From NCBI GenBank assembly GCA_002402165.1, contig NVVI01000019.1, forward strand, positions 30,320 to 36,935: a stretch of 6,616 bases of DNA, in the 5' to 3' direction. This DNA is from Flavobacteriales bacterium (GTDB lineage Bacteria; Bacteroidota; Bacteroidia; Flavobacteriales_E; Vicingaceae). The stretch's first letter is position 1. Each line of letters begins with the position of its first letter. The notes beneath the pieces are model-generated. The model saw only the letters and a program-made list of their open reading frames with translations, had not been told where the DNA came from and ran no database searches. Positions 1 to 5,291 of the stretch are shown piece after piece. The position numbers were made by a program, and so were the translations under genes.

Positions 1-279
1 TTTGATGATCAAAAATCATTGATAGGAGGTGATTACATTTCTCACGAAGAATTATGGGCTTGCACAACCTGTAATGCCTGTTCTGCTGAATGCCCAATAA
101 ATATTGATCAACCTTCATTAATTCTTAACATGAGACGTTATTTGGTAATGGAAGAATCTGCAATTCCAGCATCTTTGGTTACAATGATGAGTAACATAGA
201 AAATAATGGTGCACCTTGGCAGTATGCTCAAGCAGACAGAATGCTTTGGGCAGAAAATTTAGAAATGAAAATGAATTAA
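1..279 (+). CDS. HdrC/GlpC-like 4Fe-4S ferredoxin-domain protein, C-terminal fragment
   Basis: The frame is open from the first base, so the gene begins upstream of the window. A TTG at 19 is only an internal leucine codon. The visible 92 residues contain one complete 4Fe-4S motif, C21-x2-C24-x2-C27-x3-C31-P (bases 61-93), followed by a helical tail with the block NNGAPW that is typical of this flavobacterial family. Known family: such proteins carry two 4Fe-4S clusters, often after N-terminal membrane helices, and pass electrons to an HdrB-like partner. The partner gene starts 1 nt after this stop, so the two are surely co-transcribed and probably form one complex. Neither the first cluster nor any membrane segment is visible here. 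The substrate is unknown; GlpC, LutA/B and heterodisulfide reductase are relatives rather than demonstrated functions. Confidence 0.88.
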   Translation, partial: FDDQKSLIGGDYISHEELWACTTCNACSAECPINIDQPSLILNMRRYLVMEESAIPASLVTMMSNIENNGAPWQYAQADRMLWAENLEMKMN

Positions 280-280
280 G

Positions 281-1081
281 ATGTCAGAAAAGAAACAATT
301 AATAGTGCCAACAATGGCAGAAATGTCAGCTAAAGGAGAATCTCCTGAAATTCTTTTTTGGGTAGGTTGTGCAGGAGCTTTTGATGAAAGATATAAAAAG
401 GTTACAAGAGATTTTATCAAAATATTAGCACATCTTAATATAAGTTATGCAGTATTAGGAACTGAAGAAAGCTGTACTGGTGATCCAGCAAGAAGAGCGG
501 GAAATGAGTTTTTATTTCAAATGCAAGCATTAGGTAATATTGAAATTTTAAATTCTTATAACATAAAAAAAATTGTTACCGCTTGTCCTCATTGTTTTAA
601 TACCTTAAAAAATGAATACCCTGAATTGGGAGGGGAGTATGATGTTGTTCATCATTCTACTTATTTACAAATGCTAATTAATGAAGGGAAACTTGTTGTA
701 GAGGGTGGTGGTTCATTTAAAGGAAAGAAAATTACATTTCATGATTCATGTTACTTAGGAAGAGGAAATGATATTTATGAAGCTCCAAGAGAAGTGTTAG
801 AGACATTGGATGCTGAGTTAGTAGAAATGAAAAGGTGTAAATCTAAAGGATTGTGCTGTGGAGCAGGGGGTGCACAAATGTTTAAAGAAGCGGAACCAGG
901 AAGTAAAGAAGTTAATGTAGAAAGAACAGAGGAAGCTTTAGAGCTTAAACCAGACATAATTGCAACTGCTTGTCCTTTTTGCATGACAATGATGGATGAT
1001 GGAGTAAAAATAAAAGAAAAAGAAGCTGAAGTAAAAGTATATGATTTAGCTGAGTTGATTGCTGAAGCTAATGACCTCTAA
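281..1081 (+). CDS. HdrB-like (Fe-S)-binding protein with two CCG cysteine-rich domains
   Basis: A 266-residue soluble protein starting at the ATG 1 nt after the preceding stop. It has two tandem cysteine-rich (CCG) domains as in HdrB, GlpC, LutA and GlcF. Domain 1 has C30, then ESC-TGDP with C65, then CPHC (C102, C105). Domain 2 has HDSC (C157), LCCGAGGA (C192, C193) and CPFC (C231, C234). In HdrB the CX(31-39)CCX(35-36)CXXC pattern binds a noncubane Fe-S cluster. Domain 2 has the full set of cysteines; domain 1 has S64-C65 where CC is expected, so it may bind a different cluster or a substrate. With the ferredoxin subunit upstream, this is probably the catalytic or electron-accepting half of a membrane-linked oxidoreductase. 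The family call is firm; the reaction is unknown. Confidence 0.9.
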   Translation: MSEKKQLIVPTMAEMSAKGESPEILFWVGCAGAFDERYKKVTRDFIKILAHLNISYAVLGTEESCTGDPARRAGNEFLFQMQALGNIEILNSYNIKKIVTACPHCFNTLKNEYPELGGEYDVVHHSTYLQMLINEGKLVVEGGGSFKGKKITFHDSCYLGRGNDIYEAPREVLETLDAELVEMKRCKSKGLCCGAGGAQMFKEAEPGSKEVNVERTEEALELKPDIIATACPFCMTMMDDGVKIKEKEAEVKVYDLAELIAEANDL

Positions 1082-1085
1082 TTAA

Positions 1086-1150
1086 TACGTCATTCAGAGC
1101 GATATTTTGTCCAAACGTTAGTTTGATAACAAAATGAAGTGTGGAATCTT
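1086..1150 (+). repeat. degenerate flavobacterial intergenic repeat with internal stem-loop
   Basis: The segment starts CGTCATTCAGAGCGA and ends GAAGTGTGGAATCTT. From general familiarity, this framing resembles the dispersed intergenic repeats of flavobacterial genomes (GTCATTC-AGCG ... GGAATCT). Its core is a hairpin: ATTTTGT (1104-1110) pairs with ACAAAAT (1129-1135), and CAAAC (1112-1116) pairs with GTTTG (1121-1125) around a GTTA loop. It begins 5 nt after the HdrB-like stop codon. No U-tract follows, so it is not a classical intrinsic terminator, although the stem could stabilise the 3' end of the Fe-S mRNA. Confidence 0.55.
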
Positions 1151-1163
1151 TTGAATAAAAATA

Positions 1164-1192
1164 GAAATCTCTCTTTTCCAAGAGGAAATTTC
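1164..1192 (+). other. inverted repeat / hairpin in the leader of the 161-residue gene
   Basis: CTCTT (1171-1175) pairs with AAGAG (1180-1184) around a TTCC loop. GAAAT (1164-1168) pairs with ATTTC (1188-1192) outside a small internal loop. The structure ends 13 nt before the ATG at 1206. If transcribed with the Fe-S genes it would sit close to the ribosome site and could affect translation. It has no terminator-type U-run. Confidence 0.4.
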
Positions 1193-1205
1193 AAAACAAC
1201 AAACT

Positions 1206-1691
1206 ATGGAATATAAAGACTACCCAGATAATGCTAAAGTATGGATTTACCAAAGCAATAAGCATTTAGATAATGATGAAATAGCTTATTTAAAAGTACA
1301 GATAGACGATTTTATTACTACTTGGGAATCGCATGGACAAATGTTAACAGCTACTTCTGAAATATTTCACAATCTTTTTGTTGTCTTTTTTGTAGATGAA
1401 CAAGGTGATATTATGTGTGGTAGAGCACAAGATGCTTCAGTTAATTTAATAAAAAAATTAGAGGGAGAACTTGAAGTTACTTTTTTAGACAGAATGGTGC
1501 AATCGTATAAAAAAGGAGAAAAGGTAGAAGTGGTTGAGATGAATGATTTTAGCACTTTATTAGCTGATCATCTAATAGATGAAAACACCATTGTCTTTAA
1601 TAATATGGTAACCACTAAAGCAGATTTCGATAGTAACTGGGAAATTTCTTTAAAAGAGAGTTGGCATAAACAGTTTTTAGTGATTAGTTAA
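1206..1691 (+). CDS. conserved flavobacterial 161-residue protein (family often mislabelled 'ABC transporter ATPase')
   Basis: A soluble protein of 161 residues from an ATG with no strong Shine-Dalgarno sequence, as is normal in Bacteroidota. Visible blocks are KVWIYQSNK (11-19), WESHG (40-44), a hydrophobic strand ending in FFVDEQGD (61-68), QDASV (75-79), LDRM (94-97), TIVFNN (128-133) and ESWH (151-154). From memory, this family is widespread in flavobacteria, commonly lies near the Fe-S gene pair, and is labelled 'ABC transporter ATPase' in databases. Nothing here supports that label: there is no Walker A P-loop and no LSGGQ signature, and the protein is too short for an ABC domain. It has no signal peptide or membrane helix. 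The single Cys71 gives no metal motif. The function is unknown; the link to the upstream oxidoreductase rests on position alone. Its stop overlaps the convergent ompA-like stop (shared TTAA at 1688-1691). Confidence 0.85.
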   Translation: MEYKDYPDNAKVWIYQSNKHLDNDEIAYLKVQIDDFITTWESHGQMLTATSEIFHNLFVVFFVDEQGDIMCGRAQDASVNLIKKLEGELEVTFLDRMVQSYKKGEKVEVVEMNDFSTLLADHLIDENTIVFNNMVTTKADFDSNWEISLKESWHKQFLVIS

Positions 1692-2944
1692 TAATCAATA
1701 ACTAAAATTTCTACTCTTCTATTTAATTCTTGTTGCTCTTTGTTTCCTTTGAATATTGCTGAAGGGTAAAGCATTTTTGAGCAATTATATCCGATTATTT
1801 TCATTCTGTCTTCTAGGATTTTCCTTTTTATAAGAAACCCTTTTATTGCCAAAGCACGATTCTCAGATAATTTTTGTGAATGATGAATACCATTAGAACA
1901 ACCATTAGTATGACCTTCGATTAGAATCCTTAATGATTTATTTGCTTTCATCAATCGTTTTAATCTCATTAAACTAACATCAGCCCCTTCAATTAAACGC
2001 GTTGAGTTTCCATAGAAGTTAATGTTGTCTAGTCGGTTTCTTAACCCTTTTTTTAATTTAGGTAGTATTATATTTATCTGAATAGGTGATAATTTATCCT
2101 TTATAAAATCTTTAGAATAATACGTTTTTTCGCTAAAAAAATGATTCTCAGAGTATGTACTTAAGACGTATTTTTTATTTAGATTGTCAATGGTGTAAGG
2201 CACCTCCATCTCATAATAACCAGTTTCAGGGTCGGAGGTTGTTTGAGCTAATATCTTCCCTGTTTTAGGGTCTTCCCATGCTATTTCTGCATTTAATATC
2301 TTATTACTATCTAAACTTTGTACCATGCCAGTTATTTTTTTTGTAGAATAATAATCAAGGTAAATAAGACAGCCCTTACCATATTGGTAAACATTATCTA
2401 TTACAATATAATACTCATCTCCTTTTGTTACAAGAATAGGCTTGCTAAATTCATGATTTGGACCAGATATAGAATGAGTCGATTGAGCTGTAAAACTTAA
2501 TCCTGTAATCCCCTTATTGCTCTCTTTGTTTCTGGAAAGATTAGATCTAACTGGTTTTATTTTTTTTAAAGTTATTTGTTTAGCTGTTTTTTTTCCTTCA
2601 TTTTTAAATAGTAAGAAATCATAATCATCAGATTTTGATAAGGGTTCTATTGTTAAAACCAAGTTTCCTGTTCTTTTGATGGCGAATAAGATCCAGACTA
2701 CATTATGTTCTTTTTTAAAATAATACCTGTCTTTATTTTTACCAGAGGATACTTCTTGAAAATTTCCATGTCCCTTAGGAGAACATTTTAATGTAATTTT
2801 TTTAACAGCACCAACAATTAATGAATTTTTAATATCTCCAGCCCGTAAAATTTGTTCACAGTCAAAACTTTTAAACTGAGTCTTTTGTCCAAAAGAAATA
2901 ATCGAAGCAAATAGGATTAAAAAGAAGAGAATTATATTTTTCAT
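1688..2944 (-). CDS. OmpA-family surface protein with N-terminal beta-sandwich region
   Basis: A 418-residue exported protein. Residues 1-20 are a signal peptide ending SFGQ. Residues about 45-200 form a beta-rich region containing DDYDFLLFK and PVRSNLSRN...GITGLS, a pattern shared by many Bacteroidota envelope proteins and resembling PPC-type sandwich domains. Residues about 203-295 look like a carboxypeptidase-regulatory or CNA-B-like module (GMVQSLDSNK..AEIAW, then DPETGYYEMEVPY). Residues about 305-418 are an OmpA C-terminal domain: NINFYGNSTRL, LIEGHTNG (341-348), LSENRA (359-364) and NRRVEI (408-413). Known role: this domain binds peptidoglycan diaminopimelate through an Asp in GHTD and an Arg in LSxxRA. 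Here the Asp is Asn347 while Arg363 is kept. The protein probably sits in the periplasm or at the outer membrane, tied to the cell wall. It is transcribed alone, divergent from the 3073-4070 operon. Confidence 0.9.
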   Translation of the reverse strand: MKNIILFFLILFASIISFGQKTQFKSFDCEQILRAGDIKNSLIVGAVKKITLKCSPKGHGNFQEVSSGKNKDRYYFKKEHNVVWILFAIKRTGNLVLTIEPLSKSDDYDFLLFKNEGKKTAKQITLKKIKPVRSNLSRNKESNKGITGLSFTAQSTHSISGPNHEFSKPILVTKGDEYYIVIDNVYQYGKGCLIYLDYYSTKKITGMVQSLDSNKILNAEIAWEDPKTGKILAQTTSDPETGYYEMEVPYTIDNLNKKYVLSTYSENHFFSEKTYYSKDFIKDKLSPIQINIILPKLKKGLRNRLDNINFYGNSTRLIEGADVSLMRLKRLMKANKSLRILIEGHTNGCSNGIHHSQKLSENRALAIKGFLIKRKILEDRMKIIGYNCSKMLYPSAIFKGNKEQQELNRRVEILVIDY

Positions 2945-2987
2945 CTTTTCTAAGGTAAAAAATAAGACTTAATAATGGGAATAGAAT

Positions 2988-3018
2988 AGATGTTAAGTTA
3001 ATAAATGTTAGAACATCT
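2988..3018. promoter_or_regulatory. operator-like dyad, candidate autoregulatory site of the XRE operon
   Basis: Three copies of the half-site ATGTT/AACAT lie here: 2990-2994, 3005-3009 and (inverted) 3012-3016. The last two form the palindrome ATGTT-AG-AACAT. The first and last also belong to a 7-bp inverted repeat, AGATGTT (2988-2994) with AACATCT (3012-3018). The block abuts the predicted -33 TTG at 3018-3020, a position where a bound repressor would block RNA polymerase. The operon's third gene encodes a Cro-type DNA-binding protein, so autoregulation is the simplest inference. The site could equally act on the divergent ompA-like gene. Confidence 0.5.
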
Positions 3019-3048
3019 TGTCATTATGTAAAATAAACTTTACATTTG
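3018..3048 (+). promoter_or_regulatory. Bacteroidota-type promoter of the sorting-domain/membrane/XRE operon
   Basis: TACATTTG at 3041-3048 matches the Bacteroidota -7 consensus TAnnTTTG exactly, and TTG at 3018-3020 is a -33 element 20 nt upstream. The expected transcript start near 3055 leaves a leader of about 18 nt before the ATG at 3073. This rules out the in-frame TTG at 3046 as the start, because it is part of the -7 box. Confidence 0.7.
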
Positions 3049-3072
3049 ATTAATAATTTTAAACTAAATATT

Positions 3073-3390
3073 ATGAAAATAAGAACTTTTTTCTTTTTAA
3101 TAGCAGCTTTTTTCTTAATGACATCGGAAGATGGTTGCGAAGAAGTATTATTAATTAAAAATATTTATCCTAATCCTGTACAAACAGAGCTACATGTAGA
3201 GCTCCAGACGGAATTCTTAGAAGATTTTTTTCAAGTTAATTACAATATAGTTAACATGAATGGACAAGTAGTTGGAGCTGGAAAATTTGAAAATGAAATA
3301 AATTCCATTAATTGTTCTGAATTACAACCAGGTTACTATACTATTCAAATTCCAGAATATGGAGAATCAACTAAATTTATAAAAAAGTAA
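3073..3390 (+). CDS. small exported protein consisting almost only of a T9SS type A sorting domain
   Basis: A 105-residue protein. An upstream TTG at 3046 would add nine residues but lies in the -7 promoter box, and a real signal peptide begins at the ATG at 3073. Residues 1 to about 17 (MKIRTFFFLIAAFFLMTS) are the signal peptide. Residues 31-105 match the Por secretion C-terminal sorting domain (TIGR04183 type): IYPNP (31-35), a beta-rich middle with VNMNGQVVGAG (60-70), CSELQPGYYTIQI (81-93) and a basic end, KFIKK. In ordinary T9SS cargo this domain follows a large enzyme or adhesin and directs outer-membrane export and surface attachment. Here only about 13 residues separate it from the signal peptide, so there is no cargo. 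It is followed 4 nt later by the membrane-protein gene. It could be a dedicated small surface peptide or the remnant of a larger secreted protein; the intact promoter and tight operon favour a functional gene. Confidence 0.8.
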   Translation: MKIRTFFFLIAAFFLMTSEDGCEEVLLIKNIYPNPVQTELHVELQTEFLEDFFQVNYNIVNMNGQVVGAGKFENEINSINCSELQPGYYTIQIPEYGESTKFIKK

Positions 3391-3394
3391 GATT

Positions 3395-3868
3395 ATGAAA
3401 ACAAAATTTTTATTGCCAAACAAGTTCAAAAAAGTAGGGTGGGTGCTTATGATTCCTGCAGCTATTATAGGGACTTATTTTCTTTTTGTTAATCCAGATT
3501 TTGAACCTGATTTTTTAAAATTACCAGTGCTTGTTCTTTATATGCAAGGAACTCCTTTTAATGAAGGAACAAGTTTCTTTTCCATAATTAGCACTAATAT
3601 TTCCAATGAATTAGCAGGAATATTCTTTTTAGTTTCAGCAATGATGGTAGCATTTTCTAAAGCTAAGAATGAAGATGAGTATATTACTAAAATTCGATTA
3701 GAATCCTTAGTATGGGCAACTTATGTTAATTACGCTATTTTATTGTTTGGGATGCTTTTTGTTTTTGGATTAGAGTTTTTAACGTTTATGATCTTCAATA
3801 TGTTTACGCTATTGATATTATTTATTTTCAAGTTCAATTTCGCTCTTTATAAATCTAAACGCTTGTAG
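3395..3868 (+). CDS. four-helix integral membrane protein paired with an XRE regulator
   Basis: A 157-residue inner-membrane protein, ATG 4 nt after the preceding stop. Probable transmembrane helices lie at about 14-32, 70-88, 105-124 and 127-148. Between helices 1 and 2 is a roughly 37-residue segment (NPDFEPDF...NEGTSFF) and between helices 2 and 3 a charged stretch, SKAKNEDEYITKIRLESL (88-105). The third and fourth helices contain WATYVNYAIL and FNMFTLLILFIFKFN. From memory, similar 4-TM proteins occur next to small XRE regulators in many Bacteroidota. The function is not established; comparable membrane-protein/regulator pairs in other phyla let the membrane protein control the regulator. 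The regulator gene begins 1 nt after this stop, which supports a functional pair. No enzyme motif or transporter signature is visible. Confidence 0.8.
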   Translation: MKTKFLLPNKFKKVGWVLMIPAAIIGTYFLFVNPDFEPDFLKLPVLVLYMQGTPFNEGTSFFSIISTNISNELAGIFFLVSAMMVAFSKAKNEDEYITKIRLESLVWATYVNYAILLFGMLFVFGLEFLTFMIFNMFTLLILFIFKFNFALYKSKRL

Positions 3869-3869
3869 C

Positions 3870-4070
3870 ATGAAAAATAATTTAAAAGTAGAGCGTGCTA
3901 TAAAAAATCTTACTCAGGAGGATTTAGCAAAACTAATAGGGGTTAGTAGACAAACTATTAATGCTATGGAAAAAAATAAGTATGTTCCATCTACTGTTCT
4001 GTCACTTAAAATAGCAAAAGTGTTTGGTAAGCAGGTTGAAGATGTATTTTACTTAGAATCTGCAGATTAA
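3870..4070 (+). CDS. small XRE/Cro-type helix-turn-helix regulator
   Basis: A 66-residue protein, essentially one HTH_3 domain, with its ATG 1 nt after the membrane-protein stop. It belongs to the short YozG-like Cro/C1 group: LTQEDLAKLIGVSRQTINAMEKNKYVPS (14-41) gives the scaffold helix, turn and recognition helix, followed by LKIAKVFGKQVEDVFYL (46-62), which packs the domain. There is no ligand-binding or dimerisation extension, so any signal must come through a partner, plausibly the membrane protein encoded just upstream. A palindrome of ATGTT half-sites at the operon promoter (2988-3018) is a candidate target, with repression of its own operon as the likely effect. The family call is very firm; regulon and signal are inferred. 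Confidence 0.93.
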   Translation: MKNNLKVERAIKNLTQEDLAKLIGVSRQTINAMEKNKYVPSTVLSLKIAKVFGKQVEDVFYLESAD

Positions 4071-4083
4071 AAAAATATAAAGA

Positions 4084-4110
4084 TGTCATACTGATCTTGT
4101 CGAAGTATTA
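4084..4110. repeat. flavobacterial intergenic repeat fragment between convergent genes
   Basis: TGTCATACTGATCTTGTCGAAG (4084-4105, quoted in two parts: TGTCATACTGATC and TTGTCGAAG) closely resembles a dispersed Bacteroidota repeat usually seen as TGTCAtaCTGAGCTTGTCGAAGTAT, recalled from general familiarity. ATACT (4088-4092) and AGTAT (4104-4108) form a short stem. It fills the 37-nt gap between the XRE and mscS stops, and its end overlaps the mscS stop codon (TTA on + at 4108-4110). It may serve as a shared 3'-end structure; no U-tract confirms a terminator. Confidence 0.6.
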
Positions 4111-5166
4111 ATCATCTTTCTTATGGTAAATAGTTTGAGTAGGGAAAGCCATTTCTAATCCATTCTCGCCAAATTTCTTAAGAATTTCTAAATTCATTGC
4201 AGTTTGTGTATCTAAAATATCACTATCTTTTTTAATGTAATAGATAAAAAGTATTCCTAAAGAAAAATCGCCAAAGGCATTAAAAGAAACTAAGTATTCA
4301 TTATTTACATCCTTGTTGTTTGCTCCAATTTCTTTTAACAGCTCAATGCCTTTTTCCATTTGTTCGGCAGTCATGTCATAAGTTAGTCCTAAATTTAATT
4401 TAACTTTTCTGGTTGGCTCGGCAGAAACATTTTCTACCATATATCCAGTAAACTGAGAATTAGGTATAGTTACTAATCTTCCTTCTAAAGTTATCATTCT
4501 ACTAGTTCTGAGTCCTACCTCAGAAATGGTTCCATCAAAACCGTTTATTTTAATTCGATCACCAACTTTAAAAGGTTTATCGGTAAAAACCATTAATCCC
4601 CCAAAAACATTAGAAACAGAATCTTTGGCAGCCATGGCAAGTGCTATTCCTCCGATTCCTAATCCAGCAATTAAAGCAGTTACATCATAACCGGCATTGT
4701 TCATAGCTACGATAATCCCTAATGCCCATATTGTTGTTTTCAACCCTTTTCTTATTACTGGAATAATTTGATCATCAAAATCACTTTCTGTTTTTTTAGC
4801 TAAGGGAACTATATATTCTTCTATAACTGCATCAACTAACCTTGCAACTAGCCAAGTAATGTTTATTGCAATTAAAATGTGGTAAACTTTACCCATCCAT
4901 TCATTCCATCCTTCAGGAAAATCTAATCGGTGTAATCCAAACCAAAGACCTATAATAGTCAATGCCAAAACAACAGGTTCTTCTATCATATCAACAATTA
5001 TGTCATCTATTTTGGTTTTTGTTTTACTGGTTATTTTTTTAATCACGTTTCCAAAAATCCAATAAATCATTTTCCCGACAATTACTGCCCCCAGTATTAT
5101 CAGTAAAGAAATTCCCCAATCAATGACTGTATTGTGGTAAAATTCTCTAGCTAAAAACTCCTTCAT
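4108..5166 (-). CDS. MscS-family small-conductance mechanosensitive channel
   Basis: A 352-residue inner-membrane protein. The start is the ATG at 5166. A TTG at 5187 would add seven residues but lies inside the predicted -7 box. Helices are at about 16-38, 63-80 and 96-116, with another at 144-158. The pore-lining helix is glycine/alanine-rich (ALIAGLGIGGIALAMAAKDS, 164-183), followed by NVFGGLMVFTDKPFKVGDRI (186-205), the classic MscS signature. The beta domain follows (GFDGTISEVGLRTSRM, then GRLVTIPNS at 229-237), and then a C-terminal alpha/beta domain ending FPTQTIYHKK. The extra N-terminal helices make it longer than E. coli MscS (286 residues) and closer to the YbdG/YnaI size range. 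The channel opens under membrane tension to release solutes during osmotic downshock. It converges on the XRE operon and is divergent from the 5292 gene. Confidence 0.95.
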   Translation of the reverse strand: MKEFLAREFYHNTVIDWGISLLIILGAVIVGKMIYWIFGNVIKKITSKTKTKIDDIIVDMIEEPVVLALTIIGLWFGLHRLDFPEGWNEWMGKVYHILIAINITWLVARLVDAVIEEYIVPLAKKTESDFDDQIIPVIRKGLKTTIWALGIIVAMNNAGYDVTALIAGLGIGGIALAMAAKDSVSNVFGGLMVFTDKPFKVGDRIKINGFDGTISEVGLRTSRMITLEGRLVTIPNSQFTGYMVENVSAEPTRKVKLNLGLTYDMTAEQMEKGIELLKEIGANNKDVNNEYLVSFNAFGDFSLGILFIYYIKKDSDILDTQTAMNLEILKKFGENGLEMAFPTQTIYHKKDD

Positions 5167-5184
5167 GTAATAAAATTTAGATTG

Positions 5185-5192
5185 CAAATCTA
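5185..5192 (-). promoter_or_regulatory. predicted -7 box of the mscS promoter
   Basis: On the minus strand this reads TAGATTTG, an exact TAnnTTTG match, 18 nt before the ATG at 5166. No clear -33 TTG is seen at 17-23 nt spacing, so the promoter may be weak or need an activator. The TTTG of the box contains the alternative TTG codon at 5187-5185, which argues against that start. Confidence 0.5.
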
Positions 5193-5252
5193 GTGAAAAT
5201 CAATTGTCTATTTGGTCGATTAAAACCATTTTCTTTTCTACTAAATTTTTTG

Positions 5253-5260
5253 TATATTTA
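5253..5260 (+). promoter_or_regulatory. possible weak promoter of the CxxC/CxxC gene
   Basis: TATATTTA matches seven of eight positions of TAnnTTTG, in the context TTTTTTG-TATATTTA common in flavobacterial promoters. It lies 31 nt before the ATG at 5292. No convincing -33 TTG is visible. A closer candidate, TAAATTTTG at 5279, has the wrong length and is too near the start codon. Confidence 0.28.
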
Positions 5261-5291
5261 TTACAGTTATTAATCCATTAAATTTTGAGTC

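Noticed and set aside
775..984. Minus-strand open frame of 69 codons
   Set aside because: It lies wholly within the HdrB-like gene, opposite strongly conserved cysteine motifs, and has no promoter or recognisable product.
1367..1555. Minus-strand open frame of 62 codons
   Set aside because: It lies inside the 161-residue gene and is rich in S/T/F codons, as expected of antisense of an acidic/lysine-rich gene.
2318..2500. Plus-strand open frame of 60 codons
   Set aside because: It is antisense to the beta-rich region of the OmpA-family gene, with no independent support.
3133..3141. Lipoprotein lipobox at Cys22 of the sorting-domain protein
   Set aside because: The residues before the cysteine (SEDG) are acidic and do not fit L-[AS]-[GA]-C; ordinary signal peptidase I cleavage is more likely.
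3870..4070. Type II toxin-antitoxin system (XRE antitoxin)
   Set aside because: The partner is a multi-helix membrane protein with no toxin motif, and the HTH protein has no toxin-binding tail; a membrane-linked regulator pair fits better.
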